Positions 44,012 to 55,367 of a stretch of DNA of 64,000 bases are shown piece by piece. Under the pieces are notes generated by a model, which saw only the letters and a list, made by a program, of their open reading frames with translations, was not told the origin of the DNA and made no database searches. Each line of letters starts with the position of its first letter. Position 1 is the first letter of the stretch. The stretch lies in assembly GCF_964019385.1 (NCBI RefSeq), contig NC_088645.1, forward strand, positions 28,985,294-29,049,293. The letters run 5' to 3'. The position numbers were made by a program, and so were the translations under genes. Source of the DNA: Sycon ciliatum (taxonomy: Eukaryota > Porifera > Calcarea > Leucosolenida > Sycettidae).

Positions 44012-47000
44012 TTTTCGCAGCCGTGGTCGCAGCCATTTTCGCCAGCTGTAGTCGCAGCCATTTTCGCAGCCGTTGTCGCGAACATTTTTTCGCAGCCGTG
44101 CTAACAGTCATTTTCGCAGCCGTGGTCGCAGCCCTTTTTTCTCAGCCGTGGTCGCAGCCATTTTCGCAGCCGTGGTTGTAGCCATTTTCGCAGCCGTGGT
44201 TGAAGCCATTTTTTGCAGCCGTGGTCGCAGCCATTGTTTCGCAGCCGTCGTCGCAGCCATTTTCGCAGCCGTGGTCGCAGCCGCGGTCACAGCCTTTTTT
44301 TCGCAGCCGTCGTCGCAGTAATTTTCGCCGCCGTCGTCGCAGCTATTTTCGCATCCATGGTCGCAGCCATATTCGCAGCCATTTTTTCGCAGCCGTCGAC
44401 GCAGCCATTTTCGCAGTCGTGGTCGCAGCCATATTACGCAGCCGTGGTCGCAGCCATTTTCACAGCCGTGGACGCAGCCATTTTTTCGAAGCCGTGGTCG
44501 CAGCCATTTTTCGCAGCCGTGGTCGCAGCTATTTTCGCAGCCGTGGTCACAGCCATTTTCGCAGCCATGGTCGCAGCCATTTTCGCAGCCGTCGTCTCAG
44601 CCATTTTGTCGCAGTCTGTGCCGCCTCCATTGTCGCAACTGGTTTCTGTTTAGCAGTTATCGTCGCAGTCTGTGCCGCCTCCGTTTTCCCAACCGTTTTC
44701 TGTGCCGCAGTCGTCGTCGCAGTCTGTGCCGCCTCCGATGTCACAACCGTTTTCTGTGTCGCAGTCCTCGTCGCAGTCTGTGCTGCCTAAGTTGTCACAA
44801 CCGTTTTCTGTGTCGCAGTCGTCGTCGCAGTCTGTGCCCCCTCCGTTGGCACAACCGTTTTCTGTGTGGCATTCGTCGTGGCAGTCTGTGCCGCCTCCGT
44901 TGTCACAACCGCTTTCTGTGTCACAGTTGTCGTGGCAGTCTGTGCCGCCTCCGTTGTCACAACCGTTTTCTGTGTCGCAGTCGTCGTCGCAGTCTGTGCT
45001 GCCTCCGTTGTCACAACCGTTTTCTGTGTCACAGTCGTCGTCGCAGTCTGTGCCCCCTCCGTTGGCACAACCGTTTTCTGTGTCGCACTCGTCGTGGCAG
45101 TCTGTTCCGCCTCCGTTGTCACAACCGTTTTCTGTGTCGCAGTCGTCGTCGCAGTCTGTGCCGCCTCCGTTGTCACATTTGCTGCCTACATGTATGTCAC
45201 AACCGCTGTTTGCAATGCAGACATTTTTTCCCAGCCGTCGTCGCAGCCATTTTCTAAGTCGTTGTCGCAGCCATTTTTTTCGAAGCCGTGGTCGCAGCCA
45301 TTTTCGCCAGCTGTGGTCGCAGCCATTTTCGCCAGCTGTGGTCGCAGCCATTTTCGCAGCCGTTGTCGCGAACATTTTTTCGCAGCCGTGGTAGCAGTCA
45401 TTTTCGCAGCCGTGGTCGCAGCCCTTTTTCTCAGCCGTGGTCGCAGCCATTTTGTCGCAGCCGTGGCCGCAGCCATTTTTTCAGCCGTGGTCGCAGCCAT
45501 TTTTTGCAGCCGTGATCGCAGCCATTGTTTCGTAGCCGTGGTCGCAGCCATTTTCGCAGCCGTGTCGCAGCCATTTTCGTAGCCGTGGTCGCAGCCATTT
45601 TGTCGCAGCCGTGGTCGCAGCCCTTTTCGCAGCCGTGGTTGCAGCCGCGGTCGCAGCCATTTTTTCGCAACCGTCGTCGCAGTAATTTTCGCCGCCGTCG
45701 TCGCAGCTATTTTCGAATTCATGGTCGCAGCCATTTTCGCAGCCGTGTCGCAGCCATATTCGCAGCCGTGGTCTCAGCCATTTTTTCGCAGCCGTCGACG
45801 CAGCCATTTTCGCAGTCATGGTCGCAGCCATATTACGCAGCCGTGGTCGCAGCCATTTTCGCAGCCGTGGACGCAGCCATTTTTCCTAGCCGTGGTCGCA
45901 GCCTTTTTTCGAAGCCGTGGTCGCAGCCATTTTTTCGCAGCCGTGATCGCAGCTATTTTCGCAGCCGTGGTCACAGCCTTTTTCGCAGCTGTGGTCGCAG
46001 ACATTTTCGCAACCGTGGTCGCAGCAATTTTGTCGCAGTCTGTGCCGCCTCCGTTGTCGCAACCGGTTTCTGTTTAGCAGTTATCGTCGCAGTCTGTGCC
46101 GCCTCCGTTTTCCCAACCGTTTTCTTTGTCGCAGTCGTCGTCGCAGTATGTGCCGCCTCCGTTGTCACAACCATTTTCTGTGTCGCAGTTGTTGTGGCAG
46201 TCTGTGCTGCCTCCGTTGTCACAACCGTTTTCTGTGTCGCAGTCGTCGTCGCAGTCTGTGCCCCCTCCGTTGTCACAACCGTTTTCTGTGTCGCAGTTGT
46301 CGTCGCAGTCTGTGCCCCTTCCGTTGGCACAACTGTTTTCTGTGTCGCAGTCGTCGTGGCAGTCTGTGCCGCCTCCGTTGTCACAACCTTTTCTGTGTCG
46401 CAGTCATCGTCGCAGTCTGTGCCGCCTCCGTTGTCACAACCGTTTTCTGTGTCGCGTCGTCGCAGTCTGTGCCGCCTCCGTTTTCACATTTGCTGCCTAC
46501 ATGTATGTCACAACCGCTGTTTTCAACGCAGACATTTTTTTGCAGCCTTCGTCGCAGCCATTTTCGCAGCCGTCGTCGCAGCCATTTTTTTCGCAGCCGT
46601 GGTCGCATCCATTTTTGCAGCCGTGGTCGCAGCCATTTTCGTCGGCTGTGGTCGCAGCCATTTTCGCAGCCGTTGTCGCTAACATTTTTTCGCAGCCGTG
46701 GTCGCAGTCATTTTCGCAGCCTAGGTCTCACGCCTTTTTTCGCAGCCGTGGTCGCAGCCATTTTCGCAGCCGTGGTCGTAGCCATTTTCGCAGCCGTGGT
46801 CGCAGCCATTTTTTTGCAGCCGTGGTCGCAGCCATTGTGTCGCAGCTGTCGTCGCAGCCATTTTGTTGCAGCCGTGGTCGCAGCCATTTTCGCAGCCGTG
46901 GTCGCAGCTATTTTTTTGAGCCGTGGTCGCAGTCATTTTCGCAGCCGTGGTCGCAGCTATTTTCGCAACCGTGGTAGCATCCATTTTTGCAGCCGTGGTC

Positions 47001-47440
47001 GCAGCCATTTTCGCAGCCGTGGTCGCAGCGATTTTTCGCAGCAGTGGTCGCGGCCATTTTCGCGGCCGTAGTCGCAGCCATTTTCGCAGCCGTGGTCGCA
47101 GCCATTTTCGCAGCCGTGGTCGCAGCTATTTTCGCGGCCGTGGTCGCAGCCATTTTCGCAGCCATGGTTGCATCTATTTTTGCAGCCGTTGTCGCAGCCA
47201 TTTTCGCAGCCGTTGTCGCGGCCATGATCGATACGCAACTGCTGCCTGCGTCGCAGTCATTTTCACAGCCGTTATTTGTGCTCAGTTGTTGTCTGTGTCG
47301 CAACCGCTGCCTGTGTCACAGTAGTATTCGCAGCCTTTGTCGGCGTCTCGGTCATTGTCGCAATCGTTGCCTGCATCGCAGTCGCTGTTGCAGCAGTTGT
47401 CTGCGTCACAATCCTTGCCTGTGTCTCGGTCGGTGTCACA
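44012..47440. repeat. higher-order minisatellite of 24-bp and 54-bp units
   Basis: Blocks of a 24-bp unit (GTGGTCGCAGCCATTTTCGC + AGCC) alternate with blocks of a 54-bp unit built from TCTGTGCCGCCTCCGTTGTC. 24-bp blocks lie at about 44012-44600, 45240-46030 and 46545-47235; 54-bp blocks at about 44605-45180 and 46035-46490. A spacer with GCTGCCTACATGTATGTCAC recurs at 45180 and 46490, a higher-order period of about 1310 bp. A decayed tail runs to 47440. Both unit lengths are multiples of three, which keeps frames open on both strands. Confidence 0.93.
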
Positions 47441-47818
47441 TCTGTTCGACTATAACTCTAGATTGCCTTGGAATTTTGGGTTCAAATTTTCACAGTTCGT
47501 TTCTCACATCTTCCAGGTGTAGAAAACTAGCATTTTATGCGAAACTCGCGAATTTGGTTTTTCAATTGAAGTCCCTACTTGATGGAGTATTGTTCGTAGC
47601 TTGTTCGTATACGCTGTGGTGTGACTCCTTTGTAGACCCATAAATAATATGATTTTTAGGCCATTTCGAGATTCAAGGTTCAAGATTCCCTTCAGAAACT
47701 TTTTCAAGGGCTTTGCAATCGATCTACACCCCAAAGGGAACATACCTGCAACTTTTCAGCGAAATCGGAGAGATCCACTTGCACACATACTTTGGTATTC
47801 TCAGACATGCTCTCTTAA

Positions 47819-48868
47819 AGGGTAAGTATACCCTAATACAGTCGTCCCTCTCTAATCCGGCACTTTATAATCCAGCACCCTCGATAAACCAGCACAATTT
47901 TCAGTAGCCACAATGTCCTCTTCATGCACATTGCAGCAGTAAATCAGATTTGTTAATCCAGCACCCTCCCTAATCCAGCAGATTTTCGTGGCACAAATGG
48001 TGCCGGATTATAGAGGGACCACTGTATCAAATTTTCACCAATTGTAGTCTTCGGGGTGCTGAGTCGAATGATCTTGGTTCGAGGACGCTGACACGCTCCC
48101 TTTCTCCTTTATTCCCAATCAAACTCGCGCACTTCCACCGAAACAGGGTGACTGCGCCCTACTAGATAGGGATTTGTATGGAAAAAGTCACTAAAAACGC
48201 CGTTTCCTTCTCATAAAAGTACGGATGACCGCGATTGGTCCATAGGTTGTAGTCTTTTGGCCGCTGAGTCGACTGGTTTTGGTCCAAAAAGGCTGCGATG
48301 CAGCGTTCGGCCCTTATTCCCAATCGAACACAGTTGAGTAAGCTGTCACGAGCTCATGCGTACACCAGTTGCCTGGTCACCGTGCCTGCACTGGCTGCAG
48401 GCTACAATTTTCACATCAACGTTCAACTCAAAGGTTCAAAGCAGGGAGTTGTAAGAGGCTTTTGCGACTCCCTGGTTCAAAGGTTCAACTCGAGTGACAT
48501 AAACGGGCCCAAATGTAAATGAGCACATGACCGCTTACTCAACCGTGTTCGATAGGGAATAAGGGCCGAACGCTGCATCGCAGCCTTTTCGAACCAAAAC
48601 CAGTCGACTCAGCCGCCAAAAGACTACAACATACGGACCAATCGCGGTCATCCGCGCTTTTATAAGAACGAAACGGCGTTTTTAGTGACTTTTCCATACT
48701 AATCCCTATCTAGTAGGGCGCAGTCACCCAGTTTCGGTGGAAGTGCGCGAGTTTGATTGGGAATAAAGGAGGAAGGGAGCGTCTCAGCTTCCTCGGACAA
48801 AGACCATTCGACTCGGCACCCCGAAGACTACAACTGGTGAAAATTTGATTTTAGGGTATACTTCCCCT
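47819..48868. mobile_element. 1.05-kb fold-back element with roughly 330-bp TIRs and TTAA target
   Basis: TTAA flanks both ends (47815-47818 and 48869-48872). The tips are AGGGTAAGTATACCCTAA and the complement of TTAGGGTATACTTCCCCT. The arms pair from the tips to about 48340 and 48530. The left arm is interrupted by a Tigger-like MITE at 47839-48024. The centre holds no gene. Confidence 0.85.
47839..48024. mobile_element. Tigger/pogo-like MITE nested in the fold-back element
   Basis: CAGTCGTCCCTCTCTAATCC and its complement form the ends, with TA on both sides (47837-47838 and 48025-48026). The right arm of the host element shows the empty site. Confidence 0.88.
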
Positions 48869-48872
48869 TTAA

Positions 48873-50080
48873 GTTTTTTTGGACCTTAGCGGATCCAAAG
48901 GATCCACTCAATCAATCAAGATCCGGATCCAACCAAACGAACATGCCCTAAGCGAGTTCCACGTTACGTCCAACCTCATACCTGCGCTGGGAAGCTGGCC
49001 TCTCCGCGACATCTACCCAGCAATTTCTAATCCAACACTACTCCCATCGCTGCAGAGCAAACTATACTGAGGAAAGGTTTCAAATTCAAAAAAATGCAGG
49101 CAAAACCTCAGTCAGTTTGGCATCAACTGGCGCACCGGGAAAATGTTGGGGTTGGAAGGAGAATCTTGTCATTTGGAGTGACAAGTGATCACCGCTACTT
49201 TTCCCTGTACACTTTGTTCTGCAGTGTAAGGAGCAGTTTTGGAGTAGAAATTGCTGACTAGACCAGCTTTCCAGAGCAGGTGTGAGTTTGAACGTATGTC
49301 AGCATGGTAGTGTAGAAGAAAACAAAAATTATACTTCAAGAAAAGCCAAACAGGATGATCGGGGACATTTCCTCAGTACCAGAAAATGTGTTCTTCTATC
49401 TGCCGATATATAGTCCGTGCGAATTGCAGACGTAGCTTGCTGTTTTATCATCGCTTGTATATCGGCTGTTTTCGACATTGTTACTTGTTACGTCAGGGGT
49501 GCTGGCTCTAGTCTTCTTTGATGCTGGCGTGGCCAAGCGATGCTACTTCCCGGACCTCTTTTAAGGTGAGGAGGTAATGTTAGCTTGATTTAGTTTTGTT
49601 GATAGTTTATTTTGTGTACGCGCCTGTGGTGTGGTTTGGTTCTACACACATACACATACATTATGGGATTTTAGGTACGCCATTTTTCAGAGGTACGCCA
49701 TTTTCAAGGGATTTTCACAGTCGCTTAACACCTGAAAAGGAAACTTAACTGCAACATTAGAGCGAAAGAGGAGAGATCAACTTGCACACTTGTTCTGGTT
49801 TTCTCAGACATGCAGTTTCGTAATAGTTGCACCTTCTGTGTTTAAAGTACTGCTTACCCAAGCAAAGTCCTAAACAGGCCATACCACTCCTTTGCCCTGT
49901 CAGCAAAACATAGCACAAATACAAAAGAACGTACTTTGATAGAACGTTATGTAGAACCAAAGCTTGCACACATACATACGTACACCTGACCACACACTAC
50001 ACACACTACACACACTCATGCATGCAGACACAAATATCCCAGGCCCGTCGCATCGACTTTGGAGGTGGGGCGGCCATAGA
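48873..50080. other. no gene recognised
   Basis: Short open frames only. A small direct repeat of GGTACGCCATTTT is near 49675-49705. Confidence 0.4.
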
Positions 50081-50107
50081 AGGTGGGAGGGGGGGGGGTG
50101 GCCTCCC

Positions 50108-50390
50108 CGGCAAACAAATTTCAACAATTGAAGCCTATTGCAAGAATTTCCGGGCATTTGGTGCCATTTCCGTGGAACTACAATGAACGACCTTTTGATT
50201 CGGCAACAATCCAAGAAGACACTACGATCGGGGACAAGAATTTCTTCTTTACTGTATCCTCCGCCGGGGAAATATTTCAAAAATTGAAGCCAATTGCAAG
50301 CATTTTCAGGCATTTGGTGCCATTTCAGTGTAACTGCAATGAATGACGTTTTCATTCTGCAACAAACCACGATTGGGGACAAGCATTCTT
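50108..50390. repeat. direct repeat, two units of about 156 bp
   Basis: Both units contain TTGAAGCCAATTGCAAG-type sequence, GGCATTTGGTGCCATTTC, CAATGAA and ATTGGGGACAAG-type sequence in order, with moderate divergence. Confidence 0.75.
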
Positions 50391-50404
50391 CATTATTTGC
50401 CACG

Positions 50405-50860
50405 GTTGCACTGAGCTGCGAATATCGCGCTCTGTTGCCGTGTGCTCCGAAAAAAAGGCGAAAAAGTGGGGTGGCTGTGACGGCCTTGTCACATCCATCC
50501 ATGCACAGGCATGCATACACAGAAACGATTCTGCTCCATTCATTTCGCAACCGGAATCGGAACTGCACTTAACAAACACTGTCACGTGCATCAAACAAAT
50601 GCACCCGAACCAAAACACGGCGGAAGGACTTTGGAATGTTGTCGGAATGTCACCGAACAAACGCAACCTCATTTTCTCTACAGAAAAATGGAACAGATTA
50701 CCTATAGAGGTCCGCTCCAGCACAACGCTGGACGTTCAAAGCTGCAGTGGTACCCCTTACACTATTGGTCCCAGACTGTGCATGTTGTATTCCTTGTTCA
50801 ATACCGGCAACAGTAGCTCATGCCATGTTTGACAATGGATCAATACTATTGATCTCCAGC
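50405..50860 (+). mobile_element. possible LINE 3' remnant
   Basis: The plus strand reads FSTEKWNRLPIEVRSSTTLD, like the WN.LP..V C-terminus of many LINE reverse transcriptases. Upstream sequence (50525-50630) is shared with 21370-21560. No RT core is present. Confidence 0.4.
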
Positions 50861-51019
50861 TGACTATCACATTTTTTCTCTTTTTTATTCCCACTTCACT
50901 ACCTTCTTATTGGGAAGAAATGCCCGTTGGGATTTGAAAAATACAACAAAGTCAAAAAAAGAATTAGCCTGGTATACACCACACGGCTGGTTGACGTGGC
51001 TTTTCTGGCCAGTGAATGC

Positions 51020-51024
51020 TATTT

Positions 51025-51094
<70 letters not shown>
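51020..51094. repeat. CT microsatellite
   Basis: Nearly pure CT run followed by a short CA stretch. Confidence 0.95.
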
Positions 51095-51097
<3 letters not shown>

Positions 51098-51099
51098 CA

Positions 51100-52270
51100 C
51101 ACACAGGCACACCACCCCCACCCCCACCACATACACACATCTATATGGTGCGAAATACGATTCAATTATTATTTACGCACATTGTCGTATATGGCTCTTG
51201 TCTTGTAGAATCCAGTGTCTGACGTCATGGTCTAGTCTATCTGTGAGTATAGTAGGATGTGTGCCGTGTATTGTATGAGGTGCATGCAAGAGTGTGTATA
51301 GTCAGAGACTGACTTGCATTCGTAGTGCTAGCTTTGTCAGAGAGCGAGGGTGATCAGTGGTGCGTCCGTGGTCTGGTTGTCTTGGTCTGGGTCATGTGGT
51401 CTGTACGTATTCGTCCCTGGTTGGTCTTCGCATCATATCAGTGTGTACCCCCTTGAAGTTGAAGTACTCGACATGACTCCCAACCAGGGTACAAGCAACC
51501 CGGTGTTCTTCTTCCAAAACGGGTCCAAATACCCCCCCCCCCCCGCAACGGGTCACTGACCCCCGCTTGACCCGGCTCTGGAGCAGACACTACCGCGGAC
51601 TATGGATGGAGTGCATGGAACATACAGTATACAGCACACAAGGCTGACAGCAGAGAGCCAGACCAGAACTAACAATTACCATTACAAGATCACGCATATA
51701 GCGTACAGCAATCAAAAGCAAAGCGCATTCATACATGCCATTCCTACCTGATGGTGGAGCTTGTCAACCAGATCCACATTCTTTGAATTCGCTGCCGACT
51801 ATATCTTTGCTATTGTCGCTCTGTCTATCCTCTCACCTTTCTTCAACCCTCAAGTCTTCTGTAGAACTTCTTTCCAGTCGGTCTCTCTGCTCTTCTCTCT
51901 ACGCTTCATCTCAACAACGTTTCTCTTCTCCATTTCTTCGTTCCTGTACTTCTCTAAACTTCTCTACTACCTGTATCTTTCATTAGTTAGTTCTCTTCGT
52001 TTGAATGATTTTCTTCAACATGATCATGATCATGACTTATGACTATGTAGTCGACTGTGTTTTGCACTTTGAGCTTGAGCTTGATTTTCTTTCCTGTCTT
52101 TTTTGCCGAATGTACAGTGCGCTAGTGCGCTGTCGACATGCCTATCATCCTGGTCATGTCGTGCACTACACACATCCACTCAGTCTGTCTGTCTACCATC
52201 ATGGTCTACGTCTACAATCTAGTCGGTGCATGTGCGCACGTCACGTGCGCTGTGTGTGAATAATGCATGC
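51100..52270. other. no gene; C-homopolymer and a MITE end fragment
   Basis: A run of C near 51531-51544 is followed by CCCGGCTCTGGAGCAGACAC (51571-51590), the tip of the family at 32652-33054. The stretch 51800-52020 is T/C-rich without a frame I trust. Confidence 0.4.
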
Positions 52271-52278
52271 AGCGCAGC

Positions 52279-52479
52279 TACTGTTGTAGACATGGAAATC
52301 CGGTCGCACGTCTAGCGGCCCCAGGGCGCTGGCCATGCAGCCGTGGACAAGCTGCACCCACATGCGCCGCATGCAGCGCTAGCGCGATCGTCGCAAGTGC
52401 ACTGCACGGAGCGTTCTGTACGCGCGCTGAGGTCGCCGGCCCCGCGTCAATCGACTGGATTTCCATGTCAGCTACAGTA
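52279..52479. mobile_element. MITE with GGAAATCC tips, copy 1
   Basis: The ends TACTGTTGTAGACATGGAAA and the complement TACTGTAGCTGACATGGAAA are inverted. The GC-rich interior is shared, in opposite orientation, with 54710-54925. Confidence 0.75.
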
Positions 52480-52489
52480 CATGACATAC

Positions 52490-53480
52490 ATGTACATTAC
52501 ATACATACATGTGATTGTAGTCATCATGGTCATTGACATCATTTGTAGCTAGCTAGCCATGCGCTTTCTTTGCTGTTTCTGTGAGACGCGTGAGGGCGAA
52601 ATGCTATGCCTCCATTTTCGTACATGATCTTGCCTCTTGGTGCGCGAAGCGCCGAGCCCATCTCCTGTCTTTTTTTTGTTCAGAGGTTTTCAGAATGGCT
52701 AGTACCAAGAGTAAATGCCCCTCCCCCCCCCCCCCCCCCCACCGTGAAAAGTGCAACAAGTATTTGCTGCAGGTTGAACTGGCAAACAGCCACCGAGTCA
52801 CCGACGCCCTATAAAACGGTATAGACCAGCGCCTCGCTAGCGTCTTCCCTCCCTCCTCTCCTCTCTCATTCTGCATCTCTCATGCGCGACCATCTAGCAT
52901 CTACCCATTGTCCCTTTTCCTTTCTATTATTTTTATTAATCTGTTTTTCTTCTTGAACTCTGTTACTCTTTCACGAATGCTTGATATTTCTGTGAGTGGG
53001 AGATCCCCTGGACAGGCCTAGAGCCTCTGGGTGATCCTTTTAAAACTTCAATAAATTGGTGTTTGTGCTTGGTGGGAAGTATACCTACACATACTACATT
53101 CCATTTATCAATGGGGCAAGGCATTTTACATTCAGTTTTCATTTATATCCAGAGACCTTTTGTCAGTCTTCTTGTTCGTCCCTTTGAGAGTAGTCTCCAT
53201 TTCCGTCTTGTCAAAAATATAATGTTAAACACCAAAAAAATGCAACCACCATTCATTACCTCTTTCTCCTTCCCTCCTTCTTATCAACCACCACACCACA
53301 CCGCTGCGCTCTCCGGCTGACCTCAATGCTGCCACTTACCCCTCTTGATCCTTCCGTCCTCATAAAATAAAAATAAAATATACAGCCATGGGCTGGTGTG
53401 TGTGGGGGGCCGGGGTGGGGGGGGGGGGGGGGTGTATGTAGTCCTACTGCCCCAAGTTGAACAACAAAAATGTATGACAT
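52490..53480. other. no gene recognised
   Basis: C- and G-homopolymers at about 52722-52741 and 53417-53433. No convincing frame or repeat pair. Confidence 0.4.
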
Positions 53481-53488
53481 GTACCACC

Positions 53489-53768
53489 AAGAGTACATAA
53501 CCCCCCAGAGTGTGCAACGCCTGATCCAGCTCTGCATAGGATCTTGGTCGAGCGGAATCGGATCTTTGCGTCATAATACCGTACACATCTGAGGGGAACC
53601 CGGGGAGTCGCGGGTACTCTTGGATCAAAAACAATGGTGCCCTGCCTCGAGACCGGCCTTGCGCTGGTGTGAAGTGTACGCATGACATCAGAAGATCCGA
53701 TTCCGCCCGACCAAGACCATACACAGAGCTGGATCGGCGTTGCACACTCTGGGGGGTTATGTACTCTT
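53489..53768. mobile_element. MULE-like MITE, second subfamily
   Basis: The ends AAGAGTACATAACCCCCCAG and the complement pair over about 34 bp and share the AAGAGTA tip and GAGTGTGCAAC with the MULE-like MITEs at 12361 and 16300. The flanks TGTACCACC and GGTACCACG match at 7 of 9 positions. Confidence 0.72.
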
Positions 53769-54021
53769 GGTACCACGACTTGTTTTTTGCTGCTACATGT
53801 ACATGTTGTGGAAGAAGAAGGACATACACTGGCATTGACACAGGGATATTCATGGCTTACAGCTTGCGCTTGCCTTGCCGTCTGCGTACATACATGTAGT
53901 GATGTAGGTTTAGCTGATCGATCCTCTTCAATTTTCCCCTCCATTTAGCTCAAATTTCCTAGTGCGGACGAAGGAGTGGTTTTCCGTACAAATACGGAAA
54001 ATGCTGAAGGTTATCGTTTCC

Positions 54022-54364
54022 AAGAATTCGCTCGAATGGAGAGCCAAGGATAAATTTATAGAAAAGAAAAAAGACCAATGAACTACAAGTTACGCTATAA
54101 TGTCCACTCGTGCTTGTCTGCGTTGCGCTCACCATCCCCTCCTGTTGTTTTTTTCTGTAACTTTGAACCTTCCAAGTTGGAAGGCTGTTGGAGTGCACAT
54201 CCAAGATGTGCGAGAGCTGTTAGCCAGTTAGTTGTAGAACGCCAGCACCGTCGGTCAGTGTCGTGCAATGTTATCGCATGAGCTGATTCTTTAGTAACTG
54301 GTGGTGTTAGTGGACATTATAGCGTAGCTTGTAGTTCCTTGGTCCTTTTTTCTTTTCTATAAAG
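54022..54364. mobile_element. small fold-back retroelement with 12-bp TSD, copy C
   Basis: GTTATCGTTTCC flanks it at 54010-54021 and 54365-54376 without mismatch. The left side has GCTCGAATGGAGAGCCA, and TTTATAGAAAAGAAAAAAGA is inverted at the right end. It is related to 28787-28955 and 35214-35975; the hairpin CCTTCCAAGTTGGAAGG also occurs in the 35-kb copy. There is no ribozyme core. Confidence 0.68.
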
Positions 54365-54709
54365 TTATCGTTTCCGTTCCCAAAGCGAACTCACGACGGC
54401 GGCTGAACACCGGGCAACCTGATATTGTGATAACCCCCTAGCGGCAGATGCAGCGCCTAACGGTGGGTGTGAGGGGATACCAAAAGTCTACAACCACTGC
54501 AGGCACAAGTGCTGATCCGCATGATGACTTGAACCAAGTATACTAGTACACTAGTAGTACGCAGTAGTACATGACGTCATTGTACTTCAATCATGCTCTT
54601 TAACCAACTCACTGTACATTGTACTTCAATCATGCTCTTTAACCAACTCACTACTCACTGTACAGTGCCTGTCTGATCAACATGATCAAAAGCAAAGCGC
54701 ATACGTATT

Positions 54710-54925
54710 GTACTGTCGCGGACATGGAAATCCAGTCGATTGTCCGGGGCCGGCGCCCTCAGCGCGTACGTCGTCGTTGCATGCAGCGCACATGTTGATA
54801 CGATGCGACCAGCAGCAGCGCGTAATAGTAATACCAGGGAGTCGTATAGACCCCCTGGTAATGCTGCATGCCATGGCGGCATGGCCGCTAGACGTGCGAC
54901 CGGATTTCCATGTCCACGACAGTAC
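54710..54925. mobile_element. MITE with GGAAATCC tips, copy 2
   Basis: The ends GTACTGTCGCGGACATGGAA and the complement of TTCCATGTCCACGACAGTAC are inverted. It is the same family as 52279-52479. The centre contains a short hairpin CCAGGGAGTCGTATAGACCCCCTGG-like element. Confidence 0.78.
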
Positions 54926-54999
54926 AATGTCATGTACATGATGTACTATGGTGTGGAGCAGACTGCGAGTCTGTGAGTCTGTGACAGACCCGTCGACGA

Positions 55000-55335
55000 C
55001 CACTGATATCATGTACATGTACATGTACATGCATGACGGGTAGTTTTACTGTTGCAGCTACTTGACTTGTTGCCTAATGTTGGGCAGAAGAGTCACCAGG
55101 TCACGTGGTCACGCTGACTGTTGACTACCACTACCAGTAGTACTACAAAGTACTACAAGTACAACTCAATACAAGTGCTGAGAGTCACCAGGTCACGTGG
55201 TAACGCTGACTGATAACTACTAGTACTACTACAAGTAGTAGTAGTAGCGTCATTACTGACATTAGTTACAAGTACTACTACTACTACTACTGAGTACTTG
55301 AGAACGGTTTTATTGTGCACAACACCATGAAGGAA

Positions 55336-55367
<32 letters not shown>

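Noticed and set aside
44650-45450. Long minus-strand frame rich in NGCDNGGGTDCDDDCD repeats
   Set aside because: It is one of several overlapping open frames on both strands of a 54-bp array; unit length divisible by three explains it.
45525-46682. 385-residue plus-strand frame
   Set aside because: Same minisatellite; runs through both unit types without any protein signature.
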